The notes: generated from the letters alone by a model not told the origin. A DNA stretch of 64,000 nucleotides from Cupriavidus taiwanensis (GCF_900249755.1 NZ_LT976853.1:2143274-2207273); one strand, 5' to 3'. Counted from the first letter of the stretch, positions 48,924 through 58,236 are shown. Numbers and translations are program-made.

Positions 48924-50477
48924 TCAGCCGCTGTTGCCGGCCAGGCCCGCGCGCAGCTTGTGCTTTTCCACCTTGCCGGACGGCGTGCGCGGCAGCGCTT
49001 CAATAAAACGCACCTCGCGCGGCACCTTGTAGCCGGCAAGGTGCGCCTTGCAGTGGGCGATCACGGCATCGGCGTCCAGCGCGGCACCGGAGCGCAGCAC
49101 CACCAGCGCCATGCCGGCCTCGCCCCAGCGCGGGTCCTGCACGCCGATCACCGCGGCCTCGGCCACGCCCGGCAGCTGGAACAGCACGTTCTCGACCTCG
49201 GCCGGATAGACGTTCTCGCCGCCCGAGATAAACATGTCCTTGGCGCGGTCGACGATGTAGTAGTCGCCGTCTTCGTCGCAATAGGCGATGTCGCCGGAAT
49301 GCAGCCAGCCGTCGCGCAGCGCCTGCGCGGTGGCCTTGGGCAGGTTCCAGTAGCCGGGCGTCACGCCCGGCCCCTTGATCAGCAGTTCGCCGCGCTCGCC
49401 GGGGCCCACGTCCGCGCCGAGCGGATCGACGATGCGCGTCAGCATCGATCCCACCGGCTTGCCGATGCTACCGATCTTGCGGCGCGCCGTTTCTTCGTCG
49501 CAAAGGAACACCGTGGGACCGGTCTCGGTCATGCCGAAACCGAAGCGGATGGTCACGCCCTTGGCCAGGTAGGCTTCCAGCAATGGCCGGGGCACCGGCG
49601 AGCCGCCCGCCGTCATATTGCGCACGCCGGACAGGTCGGCCCGGGCAAAGTGCGGGTGCTGGCTCAGGAACAGGTACACCGCCGGCACCGCGAAGAACAT
49701 GGTGATGCCCGCGCCGCCGCCGCGGTCGAGCCGGTCCAGCACTGCCTGCGGCTCGAACTGCCGCATGATGTGCACCGTGCCGCCGGCGTGCAGCACCGGG
49801 TTGGCGTACAGGTTCAGCCCCCCGGTATGGAAGAACGGCAGCACGTTGAGGAACACGTCGTCGCGCGTGATCTGGTTGGCCAGCATCGCGTTGACGGCGT
49901 TGAAGAACACCATGCCGTAGGTCTGGATCACGCCCTTGGGCTTGCCGGTGGTGCCGGAGGTGTACAGCAGGTGCCAGATTTCGCTCTCGTCGCGGCACGG
50001 CATTTCGATGATGCGCCCGGATGCGGCGTCGAGCACGGCCTCGTATTCGGTCCAGCCGCCGGGCACGTCGGCGGCTTCGTCATCGGCCAGGTGCAGCACC
50101 GCGCGCAACGGCATGGCGCGGGCCAGTTCCGCCGCCACGCCGAGGAAGCCGTCGCCCGCCACCAGCACTTCAGGGGTGCAGTCGCGCAGGATCGGCAGCA
50201 GTTCGGCCGCGGGCAGGCGCCAGTTCAGGCAAACCATCACCATGCCGGCCTTGGCGCAGCCGTACAGCATCTCGAGATAGTCGGAGCTGTTGTGCGCCAG
50301 CACCGCCACGCGCGTGCCCGGCGCCAGGCGCAGGTGGTCGCGCAGGTATTCGGCGAAGCGGCTGGCGCGCTCGTCGACCTGGCGGTAGGTCACGTGGCGG
50401 CCGCTCTCGACGTCCACCAGCGCAACCTTGTCGGGGAAGTGCTGCGCGTTCCGGTGCAGCCAGTCGATGACGTACAT
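48924..50477 (-). CDS. AMP-forming acyl-CoA ligase
   Basis: A 517-residue ANL-family enzyme. The phosphate-binding loop reads LLYTSGTTGKPKGV, followed by FGMTETGP, the GWLHSGDIAYCDEDGDYYIVDR hinge region and the catalytic Lys in RTPSGKVEKHKLR at the C-terminus. It activates a carboxylic acid to its CoA thioester; chain length cannot be read from sequence. It lies 14 bases after the livM-like gene on the same strand, so it likely activates the acid taken up by that transporter. Confidence 0.9.
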   Translation of the reverse strand: MYVIDWLHRNAQHFPDKVALVDVESGRHVTYRQVDERASRFAEYLRDHLRLAPGTRVAVLAHNSSDYLEMLYGCAKAGMVMVCLNWRLPAAELLPILRDCTPEVLVAGDGFLGVAAELARAMPLRAVLHLADDEAADVPGGWTEYEAVLDAASGRIIEMPCRDESEIWHLLYTSGTTGKPKGVIQTYGMVFFNAVNAMLANQITRDDVFLNVLPFFHTGGLNLYANPVLHAGGTVHIMRQFEPQAVLDRLDRGGGAGITMFFAVPAVYLFLSQHPHFARADLSGVRNMTAGGSPVPRPLLEAYLAKGVTIRFGFGMTETGPTVFLCDEETARRKIGSIGKPVGSMLTRIVDPLGADVGPGERGELLIKGPGVTPGYWNLPKATAQALRDGWLHSGDIAYCDEDGDYYIVDRAKDMFISGGENVYPAEVENVLFQLPGVAEAAVIGVQDPRWGEAGMALVVLRSGAALDADAVIAHCKAHLAGYKVPREVRFIEALPRTPSGKVEKHKLRAGLAGNSG

Positions 50478-50491
50478 GGGCTAGCCTCCGC

Positions 50492-51568
50492 TCAGCTGGC
50501 GATGTCCCGGGCCGGGCCGCTGCCGCGCAGCCGGCCCACCACGCCTTGCGGGAAATAATAGACGCTCAGCACGAACAGCAGGCCCAGCCACAGCAGCCAG
50601 CGGTCAGGGTGCAGCAGCGCCGACAGCAGCGGCAGCGCGGCGGTGCCGTCGCTGGCCAGCTTCATCACGTCCTGCAGGTAGGTCTGCGCCACCAAAAACA
50701 GCACGGTGCCGATCACCGCGCCGTAGAGCGTGCCCATGCCGCCGATCACTACGATCAGCAGGATGTCGACCATGATCTCGAACGACAGCGAGGTGTCGGG
50801 CCCGTTGTAGCGCAGCCAGAGCGCCATCAGCACGCCCGCCAGCGTGGCGAACATGGCCGACAGCACCGTCGACACGGTGCGGTAGACCACGGTGCGGTAG
50901 CCGATCGCCTCAGCGCGGAAGTCGTTTTCGCGGATCGCCTGCAGCACCCGGCCGAACGGCGAGTTGACGATGCGCAGCATGGCCAGGAACAGCACCAGCG
51001 CGCCGGCGAATACCAGGTAGTAGCTCAGCAGCTTGCCGCTCAGCGGCACGCCCAGCCATTCGGCATCGCCCAGCGTGAAGCCGGGGCGCAGCACCTCGGG
51101 CACCTTGAAGGTCAGCCCGTCCTCGCCGCCGGTCCATTCAGACAGCTGCGACACCAGCGTGGCGAAGGCGGTGGCCACCGCCAGCGTGATCATGGCGAAG
51201 AAGATCGCGCGCACCCGCAGCGAGAACAGCCCGATCAGCAAGGCCAGCAGCGCCGACACCGCCAGCGCGCCCGCCGTGCCGGCCAGCAGTGCGCCCCAGC
51301 CCGGCTCCATGCGCGACATGGCGATGGCCACGCCATAGCCGCCGATGCCGAAGAACATGGTGTGGGCGAACGAAACGATGCCGGTATAGCCCAGCAGCAG
51401 GTCATAGCTGGCCACCAACACCACGAAGATGCAGATCTTGGCCGCCATGTTGAGCGCACGTGCGCCGGGGAAGGCAAACGGTGCGCACGCCAAGGCCACC
51501 AGGATGACCAGCAGGATCACGGTCAGCACGCGGCTGCGCGGCAGGTCGCCGGAGAGAAGTCGGATCAT
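50492..51568 (-). CDS. livM: LivM-type ABC transporter permease
   Basis: A 358-residue inner-membrane protein from ATG 51568 with about ten membrane segments and the loop IRENDFRAEAIGYRTVVYRTVSTVLSA that is typical for LivM. It forms the channel with the LivH-type protein. The neighbouring acyl-CoA ligase suggests the real substrate is an organic acid rather than a branched-chain amino acid; the liv symbol marks only the family. Confidence 0.9.
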   Translation of the reverse strand: MIRLLSGDLPRSRVLTVILLVILVALACAPFAFPGARALNMAAKICIFVVLVASYDLLLGYTGIVSFAHTMFFGIGGYGVAIAMSRMEPGWGALLAGTAGALAVSALLALLIGLFSLRVRAIFFAMITLAVATAFATLVSQLSEWTGGEDGLTFKVPEVLRPGFTLGDAEWLGVPLSGKLLSYYLVFAGALVLFLAMLRIVNSPFGRVLQAIRENDFRAEAIGYRTVVYRTVSTVLSAMFATLAGVLMALWLRYNGPDTSLSFEIMVDILLIVVIGGMGTLYGAVIGTVLFLVAQTYLQDVMKLASDGTAALPLLSALLHPDRWLLWLGLLFVLSVYYFPQGVVGRLRGSGPARDIAS

Positions 51569-51579
51569 GGTCGTTGCCC

Positions 51580-52605
51580 TCAGCGCCGCGCCACCGGGAA
51601 CAGCCCTTGCGGGCGCCACAGCAGGATCAGCATCATCAGCAGGATGTTGGAGAACAGCGCCACCTTGGGCATCAGGAAGCCGGTGTAGTTGGCCATCAGC
51701 CCCACCAGCAGCGCGCCGACGAAACAACCGGTGGTCGAACCCAGCCCGCCGATGATGATCACGATAAAGATCAGCACATTGACCTGCGCGCCGATCGCCG
51801 CCGTGATGTTCTGCTGGTACAGCCCCCACAGCACGCCGCCCAGCCCGGCCAGCGCCGCGCCCGCGACGAACACGCCGACGAACAGCCGCCGCACGCGGTA
51901 GCCCAGCGCCTCGACCATCTCGCGGTTCTCCACGCCGGCGCGGATCAGCAGGCCGATGCGGGTGCGGTTGAGCAGCAACAGCATGGCGATGAAGATCACC
52001 AGCCCCAGCGCCATCGCGATCAGCCGGTATTTCTCGATCGCCGCGTCGCCCAGCAGCACCGCGCCGCGGAAGGTGGTGGGCACCTGCAGCGCAATGGTTT
52101 CCGGACCCCAGATCGCCTTGATCAGCTGCTCGGCGACGATCATGCCGCCCATCGTGATCAGGATCTGCTTCAGGTGCTGGCCGTAGACCGGACGCACCAC
52201 CACGCGCTCGAAGAAAAGCCCGACCGCGCCGGCTGCCACCATCGCCGCGGCGATCGCCAGGGCAAAGACCGACAGGTTCAGCGCCAGGCTGTCGGCCTCG
52301 ACCCAGCCCGCCAGCGGCAGCAGCACCGACGCCGCGACATAGGCGCCCAGCGCGATAAACGCGCCATGGCCGAAGTTGAGCACGTCCATCAGCCCGAACA
52401 CCAGCGTCAGGCCGGACGAGACCACGAAGATGATCATGCCCATCGCCAGGCCGGCAATGGTCAGTGTGAGCCAGGTGGACGGGCTGCCGACCAGGGGAAA
52501 GGCCAGCAGCATCAGCAGCGGTGCGAGGGCGAGCGGGGTCCAGTCGAGGCGGACCTTCGGCAGATCTACCGGCGCAGCGCTTGATAGGGTCGTTGATGTT
52601 GTCAT
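51580..52605 (-). CDS. livH: LivH-type ABC transporter permease
   Basis: A 341-residue inner-membrane protein; I chose ATG 52605 since AGGATGAG precedes it, although an in-frame ATG at 52614 exists. LTLVFGLMDVLNFGHGAF is characteristic of the LivH family, with the EALGYRVRR coupling loop further on. It is 11 bases from livM. A repeat hairpin lies in its 5-prime leader at 52648-52678. Confidence 0.9.
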   Translation of the reverse strand: MTTSTTLSSAAPVDLPKVRLDWTPLALAPLLMLLAFPLVGSPSTWLTLTIAGLAMGMIIFVVSSGLTLVFGLMDVLNFGHGAFIALGAYVAASVLLPLAGWVEADSLALNLSVFALAIAAAMVAAGAVGLFFERVVVRPVYGQHLKQILITMGGMIVAEQLIKAIWGPETIALQVPTTFRGAVLLGDAAIEKYRLIAMALGLVIFIAMLLLLNRTRIGLLIRAGVENREMVEALGYRVRRLFVGVFVAGAALAGLGGVLWGLYQQNITAAIGAQVNVLIFIVIIIGGLGSTTGCFVGALLVGLMANYTGFLMPKVALFSNILLMMLILLWRPQGLFPVARR

Positions 52606-52643
52606 GGATCTCATCCTGCCGCGGGCATATCGTCCCGCGCGCT

Positions 52644-52679
52644 GTGTGCTCCCTCTCCCGCTCGCGGGAGAGGGGAGCA
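52644..52679. repeat. Hairpin repeat, copy 3, between livF and livH
   Basis: GCTCCCTCTCCCGC (52648-52661) pairs with GCGGGAGAGGGGAGC (52664-52678), with one bulged base. It is the same family as the copies at 42.8 kb. Lying inside an operon, it may modulate expression of the genes downstream. Confidence 0.75.
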
Positions 52680-52706
52680 AACAATCGGTCTCGCTGCTCG
52701 TCTTCG

Positions 52707-53447
52707 CTACTGGTGCGCCGCCAGCGACAACCCCAGCAGCTTCTGCTGCAACGCCTCATCCTGCGCCAGCGCCGCCATCGTCCCCGCATGCACCGTGCGG
52801 CCATCGTCCATCACCGCCACCGTATCCCCCACCGACTTCGCCATATGGAAGTTCTGCTCCACCAGCAGGATCGACACCTCGGTCTGCTTCAGCTCCCGGA
52901 ACACGTGGATCATGTTCTGGATGATCGCCGGCGCCAGCCCCTTGGTGGGCTCGTCGACGATCAGCAGCTGGCGCGGCTCGATGATGGCGCGCGCCACCGA
53001 CAGCATCTGCTTCTGCCCGCCCGACAGCACGCCGGCACGCTGGTGCCAGAAGGTCTTCAGCGCCGGGAACATGCGGAACACCCAGTCCAGCCGGCGTTCG
53101 TCGATGGCCCCGGTGCGCGCGGCCAGGCGCATGTTCTCGGCCACGGTCAGGTCGGAGAACACGCTCATGTTCTCGGGCACATAGGCAATGCCGGCCTGCG
53201 CGATCGCCGGCGTGCCCTGGCGCGTGATGTCGCTGCCGTTGAAGCGGACCGTGCCGGCGCTGGCCTGCCACAGGCCCATGATGGTGCGCAGCGTGGTGGT
53301 CTTGCCGGCGCCGTTGCGCCCCAAGAGCATGGTCACGCCGCCGCGCGGCACCGCGAAGCTGACGCCGTGCAGGATGTGGTACGGGCCGATATGGGTCTGC
53401 ACGCCCTGCAATTGCAGGATCGGCTCCGCCGCGGTCGTGTCAGCCAT
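52707..53447 (-). CDS. livF: LivF-type ABC transporter ATP-binding protein
   Basis: A 246-residue ATPase with Walker A GRNGAGKTT, the signature LSGGQKQ and Walker B LLIVDEPTKGLAP, typical for LivF. Its start overlaps the stop of the livG-like gene by eight bases. It works with LivG to energize the LivHM channel. Confidence 0.92.
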   Translation of the reverse strand: MADTTAAEPILQLQGVQTHIGPYHILHGVSFAVPRGGVTMLLGRNGAGKTTTLRTIMGLWQASAGTVRFNGSDITRQGTPAIAQAGIAYVPENMSVFSDLTVAENMRLAARTGAIDERRLDWVFRMFPALKTFWHQRAGVLSGGQKQMLSVARAIIEPRQLLIVDEPTKGLAPAIIQNMIHVFRELKQTEVSILLVEQNFHMAKSVGDTVAVMDDGRTVHAGTMAALAQDEALQQKLLGLSLAAHQ

Positions 53448-54294
53448 GGCTGCCCTCCTCTTCCGGCAGGCCCAGGTAGGCCTGCTGCACCACCGGCGAT
53501 GCGATCACCGCGGCGGGCTCGCCATCGGCCACCAGCGTGCCGTTGTGCAGCACGATGATGCGGTCGGCCAGCGAGCGCACCACGTCCATCTTGTGTTCGA
53601 CCAGCAGCACGGTCTTGCTGCGGTCCTGGCGGATCTCGCGGATCAGGTCCAGGATCACCGGCACTTCATCGACGCTCATGCCCGCGGTGGGCTCGTCGAA
53701 CATGAACACGCGCGGCTGCAGCGCCAGCAGGATGCCGACCTCCAGCTTGCGCTGGTCGCCGTGCGGCAGCGATGCCACCGTCAGGTGGCGCTTGCCCGCC
53801 AGCGCCACGCGTTCCAGGATCGCCATGGCCTGCGCCTGCAGCTCGCGGTGGCGCGACCACATCGAGAACAGGTCGATGCCGCGCTGCTGCCGCGCCTGCA
53901 CCGCCAGCCGCACGTTCTCGAGCACCGACAGCTGCGGGAACAGGCTGGTCAGCTGGAACGCGCGACCGATGCCGCGCCGGGTCTTCTGCGACACCGGCAG
54001 GCGCGTCACGTCCTCGCCATCGAGCAGGATCTGCCCGGCGCCGGGCGGCAGCTGCCCCGAGATCAGGTTGAAGTACGTGGTCTTGCCGGCGCCGTTGGGA
54101 CCGACGATGCAGGTCAGCTCGCCCGGCCGGAACGCGCACGACACCGCATTGACGGCAACGTGCCCGCCAAAGCGGATGGTGAGCCCGCGCGTTTCCAGCA
54201 GCGGCTGCGCCGCGCTCGCCGCCGCGCCCGCGGGCTGGCCCGCCGGCTGCGACGGCGCCGGGGTGGCCCTGGCGAAGGTGGCTGGCGCGTCCAT
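53440..54294 (-). CDS. livG: LivG-type ABC transporter ATP-binding protein
   Basis: A 284-residue ATPase from ATG 54294, overlapping the upstream stop (TGATG). The first 30 residues are Ala/Pro-rich. Walker A is GPNGAGKTT, the FQLTSLFPQLSVLENVRLA stretch is the Q-loop region, and Walker B is VFMFDEPTAGMS. The signature reads LPHGDQRKLEVG instead of LSGGQ, a variant common for LivG. Confidence 0.92.
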   Translation of the reverse strand: MDAPATFARATPAPSQPAGQPAGAAASAAQPLLETRGLTIRFGGHVAVNAVSCAFRPGELTCIVGPNGAGKTTYFNLISGQLPPGAGQILLDGEDVTRLPVSQKTRRGIGRAFQLTSLFPQLSVLENVRLAVQARQQRGIDLFSMWSRHRELQAQAMAILERVALAGKRHLTVASLPHGDQRKLEVGILLALQPRVFMFDEPTAGMSVDEVPVILDLIREIRQDRSKTVLLVEHKMDVVRSLADRIIVLHNGTLVADGEPAAVIASPVVQQAYLGLPEEEGSHG

Positions 54295-55481
54295 CAGCGG
54301 TGGTTGCGCACGGGCACGTTCATTTCCTCGGGCTTGATCTCGCGCACCAGCTCCGGCACACCCCAGGCAAAGGCCGGGTCCACCTTGATCTTGAAGTGGT
54401 ACATCGACTGCATCGCCTGGTGGTCTTCCTTGCGGAAGGTCATCCTGCCCTTGGGCGTGTCGAACGACATGCCTTCCATCGCCGAGATCAGCTTCTCGGT
54501 GCCGGTCTCGCCGTTCGTTTTCTTCAGGGCTTCGACCAGCGCGATGCCCGCGCTCATGCCGCCGGCGGTGAAGAAATCGGGCGGCGCCTTGAACTTGCTG
54601 TAGTGATTGGACACCAGCCACTCGTTGGCCTTGTTCTTGGGGATGCCGAAGTAGTAGTAGGTGGCCCCTTCCATGCCCGGGAAGTTCTTGTAGCTGGCCA
54701 TCGCCGGCAGGATGTTGCCGCCGGTGGCGATCTCGATGCCGTAGCGTTTCGGGTCCAGGTCGGCGATCTTGAACGGATTGCCGGCGCCGGCCCAGATGAT
54801 GAAGATCACCTTGCGGCCGGGCTTGTCCTTGAGCGAATCGAACAGCCGCTGCGCCCCCGCGGTGAAGTCCGTGGTATTGGTCGGCAGGTATTCCTCATGC
54901 ACGATCTTCGCGTTCTTCAGCGCGCCCTTGAAGGCCTTGACGCCGTCGCGGCCGAAGGCATAGTCCTGCGCCAGCGTGGCGATCTGCACACCCGGCTTGT
55001 CCAGCGCCACGGCGTTGGAGATCGCGTCCTGCGACGAGTTGCGCCCGGTGCGGAAGATATAGCGGTTCCACTTGTCGCCGGTGATGGAGTCGGCCACCGC
55101 GGGCTCGACCAGCAGCACCTTCTTGTATTCCTCGGCCACCGGCAGCATCGCCAGCGCGGTGCCCGATGAAGTCGGGCCCACCGCAATGTCGGCGCGGTCG
55201 TCGCTGTAGGCCGCGGCCAGCTGTGCCTTGGCCACGTCCGGCTTGCCCTGGGTGTCTTTCTCGATCACCACCAGCTTGTTGCCGTTGACGGACATGGTGC
55301 CGTTGGTGGCGTATTCCAGGCCCATCATCAGACCGGTCTGGGTCTGCTTGGCATAGGCCTCGAGCGCACCGGTCTTGTCGTAGACGTGGGCGATGCGGAT
55401 GTCCTTGGCCAGCGCGGCGCCGGCGCCGAGCAGCGCGGCCGCCATGGCCAGGACGCGTAGGGCGTGGGGGTTGCGATGCAT
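54294..55481 (-). CDS. livK: LivK-type periplasmic substrate-binding protein
   Basis: A 395-residue protein from ATG 55481 after GAGGAGA. The signal peptide MHRNPHALRVLAMAAALLGA ends near ALA. The mature part reads KDIRIAHVYDKTGALEAYAKQT, as in Leu/Ile/Val-binding-like proteins, with the VGPTSSGTALAMLPVAEEYKK and RNSSQDAIS motifs of the lobe that binds carboxylates. It leads the transporter operon. The ligand may be an aliphatic or aromatic acid, not necessarily an amino acid. Confidence 0.9.
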   Translation of the reverse strand: MHRNPHALRVLAMAAALLGAGAALAKDIRIAHVYDKTGALEAYAKQTQTGLMMGLEYATNGTMSVNGNKLVVIEKDTQGKPDVAKAQLAAAYSDDRADIAVGPTSSGTALAMLPVAEEYKKVLLVEPAVADSITGDKWNRYIFRTGRNSSQDAISNAVALDKPGVQIATLAQDYAFGRDGVKAFKGALKNAKIVHEEYLPTNTTDFTAGAQRLFDSLKDKPGRKVIFIIWAGAGNPFKIADLDPKRYGIEIATGGNILPAMASYKNFPGMEGATYYYFGIPKNKANEWLVSNHYSKFKAPPDFFTAGGMSAGIALVEALKKTNGETGTEKLISAMEGMSFDTPKGRMTFRKEDHQAMQSMYHFKIKVDPAFAWGVPELVREIKPEEMNVPVRNHR

Positions 55482-55591
55482 TGCGGTCTCCTCGGTTCGG
55501 TCTCGTTTGTGTTTGTAGGGATGAAACCTGCTGCAACTGCGTGGCATGCCGGCTTGCGGCGCATGCGGGCCGGTACTGGCGCCTATCGCAA

Positions 55592-56251
55592 CTATCGCGT
55601 CTGGCGCGGCTGCAGGCCGTGCGCGATCAGGTCGAAAGCGGTGTCGACCACCTTCTCCATCGATGGCGGACGCTTCCAGCGCGCATAGCGCATGCCGAGA
55701 AAATTGCTGATGCCGATCAGGCACCAGGCGCGCACCTCGGCATCGCCGGGCACGATCTCGCCCTGCTCTTCGGCGCGGGTCAGGCGCCGGCTGTAGAGCT
55801 CGGCGAACACCTGGAAATAGCTGCTGTAGATGGTTTCGTCCACCGAGTAGGAATCCAGCACGATCCGGTACAGGTTCTTGTGGCGCGAAACGAAGGAAAG
55901 AAACGCCTTCAGGCCGAGGCGCTCGGCCTCCATCTGGGTTTCGGCGGCGGCCACGTGCTTGCGCAGGTGCGCGCGCACCAACTCCAGCATGTGCGCGACC
56001 AGCGCGCGGAAGATGTCTTCCTTGTCCTTGAAGTACAGGTAGAAGGTGCCCATCGCCACCTTGGCTTCCTGCGTGATCTCGGAGATCGACGCGGCGTAGT
56101 AGCCCTTCTCGCCGAACACCTTCTCGGCGGCGCGCAGCAGCGCCTCGCGAGTCTTCTGCCCGCGCGCGGTCTTGGGCGCGCCCATGCCGCCGGCCGGGCC
56201 GGTGGCGTCGACGTCGGCGATGCCGGTGTCGCCAGTCTGCGTGGTGGACAT
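55592..56251 (-). CDS. TetR-family transcriptional regulator
   Basis: A 219-residue protein starting at ATG 56251 after CGGAGAC; the longer frame has no start signal. The helix-turn-helix covers about residues 30-75 (KTREALLRAAEKVFGEKGYY, then ISEITQEAKVAMGTFYLYF). The C-terminal domain resembles regulators of acyl-CoA and fatty acid pathways. It lies 110 bases upstream of livK on the same strand and probably represses itself and the transporter operon through the site at 56380-56396. Confidence 0.88.
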   Translation of the reverse strand: MSTTQTGDTGIADVDATGPAGGMGAPKTARGQKTREALLRAAEKVFGEKGYYAASISEITQEAKVAMGTFYLYFKDKEDIFRALVAHMLELVRAHLRKHVAAAETQMEAERLGLKAFLSFVSRHKNLYRIVLDSYSVDETIYSSYFQVFAELYSRRLTRAEEQGEIVPGDAEVRAWCLIGISNFLGMRYARWKRPPSMEKVVDTAFDLIAHGLQPRQTR

Positions 56252-56379
56252 CTTGTCTCCGGTGGCGCTGCGCGCCTTGTCATGGAAATGCCGACCGCTG
56301 CCTTTGCTGCCGGCAACGGCAGATCCCGGCAGGCGCCTCCTCGCACCTGCCATCGCCCTGCCGTCGCCCCGAACCGACA

Positions 56380-56396
56380 ATCAGGCAAAACCTGAT
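56380..56396. promoter_or_regulatory. Candidate TetR operator
   Basis: A perfect dyad ATCAGG (56380-56385) / CCTGAT (56391-56396) with a 5-base spacer, about 130 bases upstream of the tetR start. A partial copy CTGAT follows at 56398-56404. Dyads of this size in the intergenic region next to tetR genes are usually their operators. Confidence 0.6.
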
Positions 56397-56512
56397 ATCT
56401 GATTCATGTTTCATCGTATAAATTGCGCAGCGTGGATGTCAATAGAGGGGCACCCTCATCCCGGGGCGCATCCCGGGCACCTTTTCCCCCTCCAGCCAGC
56501 CGAGACCCGCCG

Positions 56513-57388
56513 TTGAACGCTTCCGATCCGGTACCCGCCAGCCCCGCCGCGCCGCCCTTTGCGCTCCATCCGGCGCGCGGCGCCCTGTCCGGCTGGCGCG
56601 AGGCCGGCCAGGGACGGCCCTTGCTGTTGCTGCATGGCTGGTCGGTAAACGGCGCGGCGTTTGACGGGCAGCGCGCGCTGGCGCTGGCCGGGTTCCGCGT
56701 CATCGCCCCCGACCATGCCGGGCACGGCCTGTCGCGGCAGCGCGCGGGCGCAACCGTGGCGGCGCTCGCGCGTGACGTGGCGGCACTGGTCGCGCACCTG
56801 GGGCTGGCTGACGTGGTGGTGGCAGGCTGGTCGATGGGCGCGATGGTGGCCTGGACCCTGCTGCGCGACCAGCCGCAGCTGCCGCTGGCGGCGGTGGGCA
56901 GCATCGACATGACGCCCCGGATGGTCACCGACCAGGACTGGCCGCATGGGCTGCACGGCCACTACGACATGGCCCTTGCCCGGCAGATGGCAGACCGCGT
57001 CCGTGCCGACTGGCCCCGGCTGGCGCCGTCGGTGGCGTCAGGCCTGTGGGCGGCGGGCCGGCCTGCGCAGGCAGCGGCGGCGCAGCGCATCGCGCACATG
57101 GCGCAGCAATGCGATGCCGCGGCGCTGGCCAGCTTGTGGGAAGACATGGCGCGCCAGGATTTCCGCGACACGCTGCGCACGGCGCGGCTGCCGCTGTTCC
57201 ATTTGTACGGTGAGGCCAGCCGCCTTTATGCGCCGTCGGTGGGCATCGCCACGCGGGCCTTGCACCCGGCGGCGGGATTCAGCGTGGTGGCCGGCGCCGG
57301 CCACAGCCCGCATATGGAGCAGGCGCAGGCCTTCAATGCCGCGCTGCTGGCCCTGGTCCGGGAAGCGGATCAGGCCAGCATGCGGTAG
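56513..57388 (+). CDS. Alpha/beta hydrolase
   Basis: About 291 residues from a TTG at 56513; GTG 56432 is another in-frame option, and no ATG is present near the conserved start. It shows LLLLHGWSVNG, the nucleophile elbow VAGWSMGAM with Ser, and the late GAGHSPHME with His. It may be an esterase or thioesterase (BioH/MenH-like) but I cannot be specific. It is divergent to tetR, so the TetR operator region may also control it. Its 3-prime end overlaps the convergent crcB gene by 19 bases. Confidence 0.78.
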   Translation: MNASDPVPASPAAPPFALHPARGALSGWREAGQGRPLLLLHGWSVNGAAFDGQRALALAGFRVIAPDHAGHGLSRQRAGATVAALARDVAALVAHLGLADVVVAGWSMGAMVAWTLLRDQPQLPLAAVGSIDMTPRMVTDQDWPHGLHGHYDMALARQMADRVRADWPRLAPSVASGLWAAGRPAQAAAAQRIAHMAQQCDAAALASLWEDMARQDFRDTLRTARLPLFHLYGEASRLYAPSVGIATRALHPAAGFSVVAGAGHSPHMEQAQAFNAALLALVREADQASMR

Positions 57389-57750
57389 GTCCAGAGCCCG
57401 AGCACGGTCAGCAGCAATGACCCGCCGAGATGCAGCAGCAGGTGCAGCGCGGCCCAGCCGTAGTCGCCGGCCATCAGGTTGGCCACGACCTCGCTGGAAA
57501 ATGTCGAGAACGTGGTCAGCCCGCCCAGGAAACCGGTAATGGCCAGCAGCCGCCATTCCGGCGGCAGGCCGGCATGCGCGTCGAAGAAGCCGACCGCCAG
57601 CCCGACCAGGTAGCCGCCCAGCAGGTTGGCCGCCAGCGTGCCGTACGGCATCGCCGGATTGATGGCATTCCACAGCACCGAGAATCCCCAGCGCAGCCAG
57701 GCCCCCGCCGCGGCGCCGATACCGACGGCGACAAACCCCAACGGCCCCAT
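57370..57750 (-). CDS. crcB: CrcB/Fluc fluoride channel
   Basis: A 126-residue protein with four membrane segments and the Fluc hallmarks: the N in ANLLGGYLVG and the GFLGGLTTFSTFSSE stretch that lines the fluoride pore. It exports fluoride as a dual-topology dimer. The ATG overlaps the moaE stop (TGATG). No fluoride riboswitch is visible upstream; it is likely expressed with the molybdopterin genes. Confidence 0.94.
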   Translation of the reverse strand: MGPLGFVAVGIGAAAGAWLRWGFSVLWNAINPAMPYGTLAANLLGGYLVGLAVGFFDAHAGLPPEWRLLAITGFLGGLTTFSTFSSEVVANLMAGDYGWAALHLLLHLGGSLLLTVLGLWTYRMLA

Positions 57751-58235
57751 CAGGGCTGGTCCTCGCCGCTGGCGTTGATCGACCGGATGCCCCAGCGCTT
57801 CAGCGCGTCTTCATCGGTCACGCGTGCGTCGACCCAGCGCGCGCCTTCCGGTGTTTCTTCCTTCTTCCAGAACGGCGCTTCGGACTTGAGGTAATCCATG
57901 ATGAATTCGCAGGCGGCGAAGGCATTGCCGCGATGCTTCGATGCGACCGCGACCAGCACGATCTGGTCCAGCGGCAGCAGCGGGCCGACCCGATGGATGA
58001 TGGTGACGCCCAGCAGCTCCCAGCGCGCGCATGCCGCGGCTTCGATCTGCGCCAGCGCCTTCTCGGTCATGCCGGGGTAGTGCTCCAGCTCCATCGCGCT
58101 GACGGCGCTGCCCTCGCTGACATCGCGCACGGTGCCGATAAAGCTGGCCACGGCGCCCACCTGCGGGTTGCCGGCGCGCAGTGCCGCGACTTCCGCGCCG
58201 AGATCGAAGTCCTCACGCTGCACCCTGACGCTCAT
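57750..58235 (-). CDS. moaE: Molybdopterin synthase catalytic subunit
   Basis: A 161-residue MoaE protein. The motifs RDVSEG, HRVGPLLPLD, VASKHRGNAFAACEFIMDYLK and FWKKEE are all typical, including the Lys residues that act on the precursor. With MoaD it inserts sulfur into precursor Z to form molybdopterin. It starts one base after the moaD stop. Confidence 0.96.
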   Translation of the reverse strand: MSVRVQREDFDLGAEVAALRAGNPQVGAVASFIGTVRDVSEGSAVSAMELEHYPGMTEKALAQIEAAACARWELLGVTIIHRVGPLLPLDQIVLVAVASKHRGNAFAACEFIMDYLKSEAPFWKKEETPEGARWVDARVTDEDALKRWGIRSINASGEDQP

Positions 58236-58236
58236 G

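Noticed and set aside
57240-57760. Fluoride riboswitch near crcB
   Set aside because: crcB starts inside the moaE stop codon with no leader RNA, and no riboswitch-like structure was found upstream.
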